Translations under genes and position numbers: made by a program
Assembly: GCA_042862465.1 (NCBI GenBank)
Contig: JASTVH010000019.1
Coordinates: forward strand, 1-16,226
DNA: 16,226 nt
Reading direction: 5' to 3'
Origin: JASTVH01 sp042862465
GTDB taxonomy: Bacteria; Pseudomonadota; Gammaproteobacteria; Pseudomonadales; Oleiphilaceae
Notes under the pieces: model-generated
The model's database searches: none
Seen by the model: the letters and a program-made list of their open reading frames with translations, nothing else
Told to the model about the DNA's origin: nothing
Shown here: in pieces, positions 1 to 6,900 of the stretch
Numbering within the stretch: the first letter of the stretch is position 1
How the letters are laid out: each line of letters starts with the position of its first letter

Positions 1-236
1 GTGGTCGTCACACTCCGTTCTTCAAGGGCTACCGTCCGCAGTTCTACTTCCGTACCACCGACGTAACGGGTGCGGTTGAGCTGCCGGAAGGTGTCGAAAT
101 GGTAATGCCGGGCGATAACGTGAAGCTCGAAGCCACTCTGATCGCGCCGATCGCGATGGAGGATGGCCTGCGTTTCGCGATCCGTGAAGGCGGTCGTACC
201 GTTGGTGCCGGCGTTGTCACCAAGATCATCGAGTGA
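1..236 (+). CDS. tuf: Elongation factor Tu, C-terminal part (5' end outside window)
   Basis: The first complete codon starts at base 3 and the frame runs to TGA at 234-236, giving about 77 residues that begin GRHTPFFKGYRPQFYFRT and end GGRTVGAGVVTKIIE. This is the end of beta-barrel domain 3 of EF-Tu, the GTPase that brings aminoacyl-tRNA to the ribosomal A site in the cytoplasm. Domain 3 contacts the tRNA T stem. The gene is followed 19 bases later by a tRNA and then secE, as for the tufB copy of many gammaproteobacteria. A second tuf begins at 15500, so the genome has at least two copies. The two fragments cover different parts of the protein and cannot be compared here. Identity is essentially certain; calling it tufB rests only on position. 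Confidence 0.97.
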   Translation, partial: GRHTPFFKGYRPQFYFRTTDVTGAVELPEGVEMVMPGDNVKLEATLIAPIAMEDGLRFAIREGGRTVGAGVVTKIIE

Positions 237-255
237 TCTTGTAACCAGTTAGTGT

Positions 256-331
<76 letters not shown>

Positions 332-364
332 TCCTTTAAAAGTTGGCACCCAAAGCGGATTCCT

Positions 365-733
365 ATGGAGTCTAAAGTCGAACAAAGCACCAGCCGCTTC
401 GATGCAGTGAAGTGGCTGGTTGTTTTTTTAATCGTGGCCATCGGCGTCGTTGGTAATCAGTATTACAGCGCCGAGTCTCTGCTGTATCGTTCGCTGGCAT
501 TGGTTGGTTTGGGGTTGGTGGCTGCTGTCATCGCCTTGCAGACTGATCGGGGTCGTCGGCTTGCGCGTCTTTTGAAGGAGGCGCGAGTAGAGATTCGCAA
601 GGTGGTGTGGCCGACCCGTCAGGAGCTGGTGCAAACCACCGCGATCGTCATTGTCTTTGTGCTCATTGTGGCGTTGCTGCTGTGGGCGATGGATTCGATT
701 ATCGCCTGGATTGTTTCCGGAATTATTGGGTGA
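365..733 (+). CDS. secE: Preprotein translocase subunit SecE
   Basis: This gives a 122-residue inner-membrane protein, close to the 127 residues of E. coli SecE. SecE clamps the two halves of SecY in the SecYEG channel that exports unfolded proteins. Three hydrophobic segments can be seen at about residues 15-32, 40-59 and 91-119, the three-helix form typical of gammaproteobacteria. Between helices 2 and 3 is the conserved amphipathic segment RKVVWPTRQE (residues 78-87). The frame stays open back to a TTG at 302, but that codon is inside the tRNA, so the ATG at 365 is chosen. Its ribosome binding site is weak. The gene ends 14 bases before nusG, the usual pair. Confidence 0.96.
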   Translation: MESKVEQSTSRFDAVKWLVVFLIVAIGVVGNQYYSAESLLYRSLALVGLGLVAAVIALQTDRGRRLARLLKEARVEIRKVVWPTRQELVQTTAIVIVFVLIVALLLWAMDSIIAWIVSGIIG

Positions 734-747
734 GCGAAGGGGTCGTC

Positions 748-1281
748 ATGGCAAAACGCTGGTACGTCGTCCACGCCTATTCAGGCTATGAAAAGCAGGT
801 CATGCGAGCCCTGAAAGAGCGTATTGCGCTCAACAGCATGGAAGACCGCTTTGGTGAGGTCCTGGTGCCCACCGAGGAAGTGGTTGAAATGCGCGAGGGT
901 AAAAAGCGCAAAAGTGAGCGTAAGTTTTACCCGGGGTATGTGCTGGTCCAGATGGAAATGGACGATGAGACCTGGCACCTGGTCAAGAGTACGCCTCGCG
1001 TAATGGGCTTTATCGGGGGAACACCTGATAAGCCGGCACCCATCACCGAAAAGGAAGCTGATGCCATTCTTCAGCGTGTCCAGAGTGGTGCCGAGAAGCC
1101 CAAGCCGAAGACGCTGTTTGAGCCGGGCGAAATTGTACGAGTTATCGATGGGCCGTTTGCCGATTTCAACGGCGTCGTCGAGGAAGTGGATTACGAGAAG
1201 AGCCGCGTCAAGGTGGCGGTTCTGATCTTTGGTCGTTCAACGCCTGTCGAGCTGGAATTCAGCCAGGTCGAAAAGGACTGA
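748..1281 (+). CDS. nusG: Transcription termination/antitermination protein NusG
   Basis: This 177-residue protein (181 in E. coli) binds RNA polymerase, suppresses pausing, links it to the leading ribosome and helps Rho terminate. The NGN domain covers about residues 1-115 and starts with the family's RWYVVHAYSGYE. The KOW domain covers about residues 124-177 and contains GEIVRVIDGPFADFNGVVEE. F161 in IFGRSTPVEL matches the E. coli F165 known to contact S10 and Rho. The ATG at 748 has an AAGGGG ribosome site at 737-742 and gives the family's normal N terminus; a longer open frame from 607 overlaps secE and is not used. A terminator-like hairpin follows at 1301-1333. Confidence 0.97.
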   Translation: MAKRWYVVHAYSGYEKQVMRALKERIALNSMEDRFGEVLVPTEEVVEMREGKKRKSERKFYPGYVLVQMEMDDETWHLVKSTPRVMGFIGGTPDKPAPITEKEADAILQRVQSGAEKPKPKTLFEPGEIVRVIDGPFADFNGVVEEVDYEKSRVKVAVLIFGRSTPVELEFSQVEKD

Positions 1282-1300
1282 TAGCGGCCACATTCAAAAC

Positions 1301-1333
1301 GGCTCGCGCACTGTTACGTGCTGCGGGCTTTTT
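1301..1333 (+). terminator. Intrinsic terminator or attenuator after nusG
   Basis: An 11-pair stem is formed by 1301-1311 with 1318-1329, with one bulged T at 1322 and a six-base loop (TGTTAC). Two pairs are G-T. The stem is GC-rich and runs straight into five T (1329-1333). This is the classic shape of a Rho-independent terminator and marks the end of the secE-nusG unit. The rplK start codon is only 50 bases further, so some readthrough into the ribosomal protein genes is likely. Confidence 0.75.
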
Positions 1334-1344
1334 GTGTCTGAACC

Positions 1345-1369
1345 GGGGAGCCGAAAGGCGCTAGTACCC
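1345..1369 (+). promoter_or_regulatory. Candidate ribosomal protein L1 translational operator in the rplK leader
   Basis: Just before the rplK ribosome site is a short two-part stem. The outer pairs are GGG (1345-1347) with CCC (1367-1369), and the inner pairs are GCC (1350-1352) with GGC (1357-1359) around a GAAA loop. They are separated by an uneven internal loop, GA on the left and GCTAGTA on the right. L1 is known to repress its own rplK-rplA mRNA through a site that imitates the L1 stalk of 23S rRNA, with two helices split by an uneven loop and a GGGAG-like left side. Position and shape fit; the assignment is inferred. Confidence 0.55.
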
Positions 1370-1383
1370 ATCAGGAGGAAAAC

Positions 1384-1815
1384 ATGGCTAAGAAGATTGA
1401 AGCGTATATCAAGCTTCAGGTTGCGGCTGGCCAAGCCAATCCCAGCCCCCCCGTCGGCCCGGCTCTGGGTCAGCATGGTGTCAACATCATGGAGTTCTGT
1501 AAGGCGTTCAACGCTGCTACGCAGAACATTGAGCCCGGACTGCCGACTCCGGTCGTCATTACCGTATACAGCGATCGCAGCTTCACGTTCATCACCAAGA
1601 CTCCGCCCGCGGCGATTCTGCTCAAGAAGGCTGCAGGCATTAAGAGTGGTTCCGGTGAGCCGAACACCAAGAAGGTGGGTACGGTGAACCGTGAGCAACT
1701 GGAAGAGATCGCCAAGACCAAAGAGCCTGACCTGACCGCAGCCGATATGGATGCCGCCGTTCGCACGATCGCCGGTACTGCGCGCAGTATGGGCCTGAAC
1801 GTGGAGGGCGTCTAA
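1384..1815 (+). CDS. rplK: 50S ribosomal protein L11
   Basis: This 143-residue protein builds the GTPase-associated centre at the base of the L7/L12 stalk together with 23S rRNA. The N-terminal domain holds the proline-rich region with P20, P22 and P23 (QANPSPPVGPALGQHG), where thiostrepton acts in other bacteria. The C-terminal rRNA-binding domain includes AAGIKSGSGEPNTKKVGTV. A strong AGGAGG at 1373-1378 precedes the ATG. The gene is followed by rplA one base after its stop, and L1 feedback on this mRNA probably controls both. No frameshift or missing region is seen. Confidence 0.98.
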   Translation: MAKKIEAYIKLQVAAGQANPSPPVGPALGQHGVNIMEFCKAFNAATQNIEPGLPTPVVITVYSDRSFTFITKTPPAAILLKKAAGIKSGSGEPNTKKVGTVNREQLEEIAKTKEPDLTAADMDAAVRTIAGTARSMGLNVEGV

Positions 1816-1816
1816 G

Positions 1817-2515
1817 ATGGCTAAGTTGAGCAAGCGTCAGAAGTTGATCCTGGAAAAGGTCGACAAATCGAAAGCATACGCAATTGACGAAGCGGTAGCG
1901 CTGCTGAAGGAACTTGGCGAGCAGGTCAAGTTCAAAGAGTCTATCGACGTTGCCGTCAACCTGGGTGTCGATGCCCGTAAATCCGACCAGGTAGTGCGTG
2001 GTTCTACCGTGCTGCCGAACGGCACTGGCAAAACAGTTCGGGTTGCTGTCTTTACCCAGGGTGCGAATGCGGACAAGGCCAAAGAGGCCGGCGCCGACAT
2101 CGTGGGTATGGAAGATCTGGCTGAAGAAGTGAAGAAGGGCAACCTGGATTTTGACGTTGTCATCGCCACTCCGGATGCCATGCGCGTCGTTGGCCAGTTG
2201 GGTCAGATCCTCGGTCCCCGCGGCCTGATGCCGAACCCGAAGGTTGGTACTGTGACGCCGGACGTTGAAACCGCGGTCAATAACGCCAAGGCCGGTCAGG
2301 TGCGTTACCGTACAGACAAGAATGGCATTATCCACAGCCCGGTGGGCAGTGTGGATTTCGACGCCGATGCGATCAAGCAAAACGTGGAAGCCCTGATCAA
2401 TGATCTGAAAAAGGCCAAGCCGGCTTCCGCAAAAGGCGTCTACCTGAAGAAGGTTTCCCTGTCCTCCACCATGGGGCCGGGGCTGGCTGTCGATCTGGGA
2501 TCGCTGGCCATCTAA
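1817..2515 (+). CDS. rplA: 50S ribosomal protein L1
   Basis: At 232 residues (234 in E. coli), L1 forms the mobile L1 stalk that guides deacylated tRNA out of the E site. It is also the translational repressor of its own operon. The family pattern is visible in LGQILGPRGLMPNPKVGTVT, within the middle domain, and again in the closing STMGPGLAVDL. The ATG at 1817 is one base after the rplK stop, and the ribosome site GGAGGG (1803-1808) lies inside the end of rplK. This arrangement suggests translational coupling and explains how one L1 site ahead of rplK can control both genes. Confidence 0.98.
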   Translation: MAKLSKRQKLILEKVDKSKAYAIDEAVALLKELGEQVKFKESIDVAVNLGVDARKSDQVVRGSTVLPNGTGKTVRVAVFTQGANADKAKEAGADIVGMEDLAEEVKKGNLDFDVVIATPDAMRVVGQLGQILGPRGLMPNPKVGTVTPDVETAVNNAKAGQVRYRTDKNGIIHSPVGSVDFDADAIKQNVEALINDLKKAKPASAKGVYLKKVSLSSTMGPGLAVDLGSLAI

Positions 2516-2566
2516 GCAAGTAGTAGCAAGAACTTTGTAGTCTAGGCGTGAGCCGGGCTGTCAAAG

Positions 2567-2712
2567 ACCGCAGGTACCCAAGCCATCCGGCCAGGGTTTA
2601 AAGAAAGCCTGCGCAGACGGTGTGACGACGTTCTCTCAGAACAAAGCACCGTTAGGTTGTCCCTTTGGGGGCATTTGTAGGGTTGCTGGTTCACTCCAGC
2701 GCACTGAAGGAG
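2567..2712 (+). promoter_or_regulatory. Ribosomal protein L10 leader (rplJ mRNA autoregulatory region)
   Basis: The 204-base gap before rplJ carries the signature of the L10 leader family. ACCG (2567-2570) pairs with CGGT (2618-2621) and CAGG (2571-2574) with CCTG (2608-2611), leaving the one-sided bulge CGCAGA (2612-2617). That kinked stem is the known binding site of the L10-(L12)4 complex, which represses rplJ and rplL. ACCC (2576-2579) with GGGT (2594-2597) can cap it. Further stems are GTTCT/AGAAC (2630-2642) and GCTGG/CCAGC (2685-2700), the latter just before the ribosome site GAAGGAG (2706-2712). The conserved word CCTGCGCAGACGGTG supports the family assignment. Confidence 0.85.
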
Positions 2713-2719
2713 AAATCCA

Positions 2720-3250
2720 GTGGCAATCAGACTCGAAGACAAGAAGGCGATCGTCGCTGACGTCAACGAGGCTGCCAATGGTGCTTTATCGCTCGTTTTG
2801 GCTGACTATCGCGGCATCACCTCCGGTGAAATGACCGCGTTGCGCAAGAATGCCCGCGAGCAGCAGGTACGGCTTCAGGTGGTTCGTAACACCCTGGCCA
2901 AGCGTGCTGTAAAAGGCACTCAGTTTGAGTGCATCGAAGAGGTATTGGTCGGCCCGACGCTGTTTGCTTTCTCCATGGAAGATCCGGGTGCAGCCGCGCG
3001 GCTGTTGAAGGATTTTGCCAAGGAAAAGGACGCGTTCGAGATTAAAGCACTTTCTGTTGGCGGTGAATTGCTGGGTGCTGACAAGATTGATCGTCTGGCC
3101 AAGCTGCCGACACGCGACGAAGCGCTGTCGATGCTGGCCAGTGTCATCCAGGCACCGATCACCAAGCTGGCCCGTACTTTCAACGAGTTCCCGTCGAAAG
3201 TTACGCGCGCGGTGGCAGCAGTTCGCGATCAGAAGAAAGATGCAGCCTAA
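2720..3250 (+). CDS. rplJ: 50S ribosomal protein L10
   Basis: L10 anchors the L7/L12 dimers to the ribosome, forming the stalk that recruits translation GTPases. It also represses its own mRNA. The protein has 176 residues, about ten more than the E. coli protein (165). It starts MAIRLEDKKAIV and contains the conserved LVLADYRGIT and VVRNTLAKRAV. The helix near residues 135-165 is the L7/L12 docking region. The start codon is GTG at 2720, seven bases after the strong GAAGGAG, and gives the family N terminus; no ATG in frame fits. It is followed by rplL after 40 bases. Confidence 0.97.
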   Translation: MAIRLEDKKAIVADVNEAANGALSLVLADYRGITSGEMTALRKNAREQQVRLQVVRNTLAKRAVKGTQFECIEEVLVGPTLFAFSMEDPGAAARLLKDFAKEKDAFEIKALSVGGELLGADKIDRLAKLPTRDEALSMLASVIQAPITKLARTFNEFPSKVTRAVAAVRDQKKDAA

Positions 3251-3290
3251 TAGGTTTATCAGTTCATAGTTTATTTTTGGGAGAAGAGTC

Positions 3291-3677
3291 ATGGCTCTGT
3301 CTAAAGACGATATTTTGAATGCAATTGCTGAAATGAGCGTGATGGAAGTTGTTGAGCTCGTTGAAGCGATGGAAGAGAAGTTCGGTGTTTCTGCCGCTGC
3401 CGCTGCTGCTGTTGCTGCCGCTCCGGCCGCTGCAGGTGGTGGTGAAGCTGCCGCTGCTGAAGAGCAGAGCGAGTTCGACGTTGTTCTGACTGGCGCTGGT
3501 GAGAAGAAGGTTAACGTTATCAAGGCTGTTCGTGAGCTGACCGGTCTGGGTCTGAAAGAAGCGAAGGCCATGGTTGACGGCGCACCTTCTTCTGTTAAGG
3601 AAGGCGTTGAGAAAGGCGAAGCTGAAGAAGCGAAGAAGAAGCTTGAAGAAGCTGGCGCTTCCGTCGAGCTCAAGTAA
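3291..3677 (+). CDS. rplL: 50S ribosomal protein L7/L12
   Basis: This acidic 128-residue stalk protein is present in several copies per ribosome and stimulates GTP hydrolysis by EF-Tu and EF-G. The dimerising N-terminal domain is about residues 1-33. An alanine/glycine-rich flexible hinge covers about 34-58. The C-terminal factor-binding domain covers about 60-128 and includes GAGEKKVNVIKAVRELTGLGLKEAK in pieces. The hinge is somewhat longer than in E. coli (121 residues in all), with a run of six alanines at 35-40. GGGAG at 3279-3283 is the likely ribosome site. The stop codon sits at the foot of a perfect hairpin. Confidence 0.98.
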   Translation: MALSKDDILNAIAEMSVMEVVELVEAMEEKFGVSAAAAAAVAAAPAAAGGGEAAAAEEQSEFDVVLTGAGEKKVNVIKAVRELTGLGLKEAKAMVDGAPSSVKEGVEKGEAEEAKKKLEEAGASVELK

Positions 3678-3712
3678 GGGATTGTTGAATCCCTTGACAT
3701 GCTGAAAGCATG
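3676..3712 (+). promoter_or_regulatory. Two tandem perfect hairpins at the rplL stop
   Basis: AAGGGATT (3676-3683) pairs perfectly with AATCCCTT (3688-3695) around the loop GTTG, and its first two bases belong to the rplL stop codon. Two bases further, CATGCT (3698-3703) pairs with AGCATG (3707-3712) around GAA. Neither is followed by a T run, so they are not terminators by themselves. They may protect the abundant rplL message end or act as processing signals; the role is inferred only. Confidence 0.5.
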
Positions 3713-3716
3713 AAAT

Positions 3717-3746
3717 GGCTGGTGGCCTTGTGCTGCCGGCCTTTTT
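3717..3746 (+). terminator. Attenuator-type intrinsic terminator between rplL and rpoB
   Basis: A ten-pair stem, GGCTGGTGGC (3717-3726) with GCTGCCGGCC (3732-3741), has three G-T pairs, a five-base loop (CTTGT) and a following run of five T (3742-3746). In E. coli a partial terminator in this same gap lowers rpoBC expression relative to the ribosomal protein genes. Here position and shape match, so partial termination is the likely function. Confidence 0.8.
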
Positions 3747-3894
3747 CTGTTGTATAACGTGTCAATTAAATGGTTGATACGGTTACAGCGATCAGCCCTG
3801 GTCTTTTCCAAGACAGTGCAGTCGGCTGAGCAAGTCAGCCCAAGAAGCGGAAGCACCGTTTCATGATACCAGTTATCAGGTCCAAAGCTGGGGA
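3747..3894 (+). promoter_or_regulatory. rpoB leader with several small stems
   Basis: This is the rest of the rplL-rpoB spacer. Visible stems are GTCTT/AAGAC (3801-3814), GGCTGA/TCAGCC (3824-3840) and TGATA/TATCA (3864-3878), all perfect. An extra copy of TCAGCC at 3792-3797 could pair with the same GGCTGA. In E. coli this spacer contains an RNase III cutting site; whether one exists here cannot be told by eye. No convincing promoter is seen. Confidence 0.4.
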
Positions 3895-3900
3895 ATGCAG

Positions 3901-6900
3901 ATGACTTACTCCTATACTGAGAAAAAGCGTATCCGGAAAGATTTTGGCAAATTGCCTTCTGTCATGGATGTCCCCTACCTGTTGGCAATCCAGCTCGATT
4001 CCTATCGGGATTTCCTCCAGGTGGATACGCAGTCCGACAATCGTCAGGACACAGGACTACATGCCGCTTTCAAATCCGTATTCCCAATTGTCAGCTACTC
4101 CGGCAATGCCGCTTTGGAGTATGTCAGTTATCGTTTGGGCGATCCGGTATTTGATGTCAAAGAATGCCAGCTGCGTGGCGTGACCTATGCGGCACCGCTG
4201 CGCGTAAAAGTTCGCCTGATCATCTATGACAAGGAATCGTCCAACAAGGCGATCAAGGACATCAAGGAGCAGGAAGTCTATATGGGCGAAATGCCCTTGA
4301 TGACTGAAAACGGCACCTTCGTTGTCAACGGTACCGAGCGTGTCATCGTCTCCCAGTTGCACCGTTCGCCGGGCGTATTCTTCGATCACGACAAGGGCAA
4401 GACCCATTCATCCGGTAAGCTGCTCTATTCGGCGCGGGTGATTCCTTACCGTGGCTCCTGGCTGGATTTCGAGTTCGATCCGAAAGATTCCGTATTCGTG
4501 CGGATTGACCGCCGGCGCAAGCTGCCCGCCAGTATTCTGTTGCGGGCATTGGGTTTCAGTGCCGAAGAAATTCTCGACATGTTCTTCGAAACCAGTAAGT
4601 TCCAGCTGGGAGAGGAGAAGTGTCAGCTTGAGTTGGTTCCGAGCCGGTTGCGGGGCGATATCGCCACGTTCGATATCAAGGATCCCGACGGCAACCTCAT
4701 CGTTGAGGAAGGCCGTCGTATTACCGCGCGTCACATCCGTCAGCTGGAAAAGGCAGGTATCACCGAGCTGGAAGTGCCTCGCGAGTACCTCTATGGCCGG
4801 GTGACCGCCAAAGACATCGTGGACGAGAAGAGCGGTGAGTTGCTGGTCGAGTGCAACACCGAGCTGACCGAGGAACTGTACGAAAAGATCATCGGCGCGG
4901 GCATCACCGAACTGGAGACGCTCTACACCAATGATCTCGACTGCGGGCCGTTCATGTCCGATACCCTGCGTATCGATCCGACCCGGAACCAGCTGGAAGC
5001 GCTGGTCGAGATCTACCGCATGATGCGTCCGGGTGAGCCGCCTACCAAGGAGTCGGCAGAGAACCTGTTCAATAACCTGTTCTTCTCCGAAGAGCGGTAC
5101 GATCTGTCCGCGGTGGGCCGCATGAAGCTCAACCGCCGTCTGGGTCGGGAAGAGCTTGAAGGCGCCGGAGTCCTGAACAATGAAGATATTGTGGATGTCC
5201 TGCGGACCTTGATCGACATCCGTAACGGTCGCGGTTCCGTCGATGATATCGACAACCTGGGTAACCGCCGCATCCGTTCCGTCGGCGAAATGGCCGAGAA
5301 CCAGTTCCGGGTTGGCCTGGTCCGGGTTGAGCGGGCGGTGCGCGAGCGCCTGAGCCTGGCAGAGAGCGAAGGTCTGATGCCGCAGGATCTGATCAACGCC
5401 AAGCCGGTGGGTGCTGCAATCAAGGAATTCTTCGGTTCCAGCCAGCTGTCCCAGTTCATGGACCAGAACAATCCGCTGTCTGAAGTGACCCACAAGCGTC
5501 GTGTATCCGCTCTGGGTCCCGGCGGTCTGACTCGAGAGCGTGCCGGCTTCGAGGTTCGAGACGTACACCCGACCCACTACGGTCGTGTCTGTCCAATCGA
5601 GACCCCGGAAGGTCCGAACATCGGCCTGATCAACTCGCTGGCCACCTATGCCCGCACCAACAACTACGGTTTCCTGGAAAGTCCGTATCGGAAGGTTATC
5701 GATGGTGTGGTAACCGATGACATCGTTTATCTCTCGGCGATTGAAGAAAGCAATTACGTGATCGCCCAGGCCAGCGCCAAGGTTGAAGACGGCAAGCTGA
5801 CCGATGAGCTGGTGACCGTACGTCACCAGAACGAGTTCACCGTGATGCCGCCGGAAAAGGTCAACTACATGGACGTGTCGCCGCGCCAGGTAGTGTCCGT
5901 GGCGGCAGCCATGATCCCGTTCCTGGAACACGATGACGCCAACCGGGCATTGATGGGTTCCAACATGCAGCGCCAGGCGGTGCCGACTCTGCGAGCCGAG
6001 AAGCCGCTGGTGGGTACCGGCATGGAGCGCATCGTTGCCCAGGATTCCGGTGTCTGTGTGGTCGCCCGTCGGGGTGGTGTCATCGAGAGCGTGGATGCCG
6101 CGCGGATCGTGGTACGCGTCAACGACGAGGAAACCGAGTCCGGTGATGCCGGTGTGGACATCTACAACCTCACCAAGTACACCCGCTCCAACCAGAACAC
6201 CTGTATCAATCAGCGTTCTCTGGTGCGTCAGGGTGAGCAGATTAACCGGGGCGACGTTCTGGCCGACGGTCCGTCCGTCGATATGGGCGAGCTCGCACTG
6301 GGGCAGAACATGCGCATCGCGTTCATGCCCTGGAACGGTTACAACTTCGAGGACTCCATCCTGGTATCCGAGCGGATTGTCCAGGAAGACCGCTTCACCA
6401 CCATTCACATCCAGGAGCTGACCTGTGTGGCTCGGGACACCAAGCTGGGCTCTGAAGAGATCACAGCGGACATCCCGAACGTGGGTGAGAGTGCACTGGC
6501 GAAACTCGACGAGTCCGGCATTGTCTATATTGGTGCGGAAGTCGGTGCAGGCGACATTCTGGTAGGTAAGGTAACGCCGAAGGGTGAAACCCAGCTGACA
6601 CCGGAAGAGAAGCTGCTGCGTGCCATCTTCGGTGAGAAGGCGTCCGACGTGAAGGATACGTCCCTGCGCGTTCCGACTGGCACTCGCGGCACCATCATTG
6701 ACGTTCAGGTCTTCACCCGTGATGGCGTGGAGAAGGATCAGCGCGCCCTGTCCATCGAGAAGGACGAGCTGGACAAGTTCCGCAAGGATCTGAAGGACGA
6801 GTTCCGGATTGTCGAAGGGGCTACCTTCGAGCGCCTGCGCTCCGCCCTGGAAGGTCAGGAAGTTATCAGCGGCCCGGGCCTCAAGAAGGGTGCCAAGCTG

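Noticed and set aside
3393..3450. GCT/GCC-rich low-complexity stretch as a DNA repeat
   Set aside because: It encodes the ordinary alanine-rich flexible hinge of L7/L12.
3753..3758. TATAAC as a possible -10 element of an rpoB promoter
   Set aside because: No acceptable -35 hexamer lies 16-18 bases upstream, and the sequence directly follows the attenuator T run.
2786..3856. A 356-codon minus-strand open frame opposite rplJ and rplL
   Set aside because: Its alanine/serine-rich stretch is simply the reverse of the GCT/GCC-rich rplL hinge. It spans two verified genes and their gap and has no family resemblance.
3895..3900. The upstream ATG as the rpoB start, adding Met-Gln
   Set aside because: The TGGGGA ribosome site would touch this codon directly, whereas ATG 3901 has normal spacing and gives the family N terminus.
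5452..5520. Possible rifampicin-resistance changes in the RpoB cluster
   Set aside because: The key positions D521, H531 and S536 are the usual sensitive-type residues.
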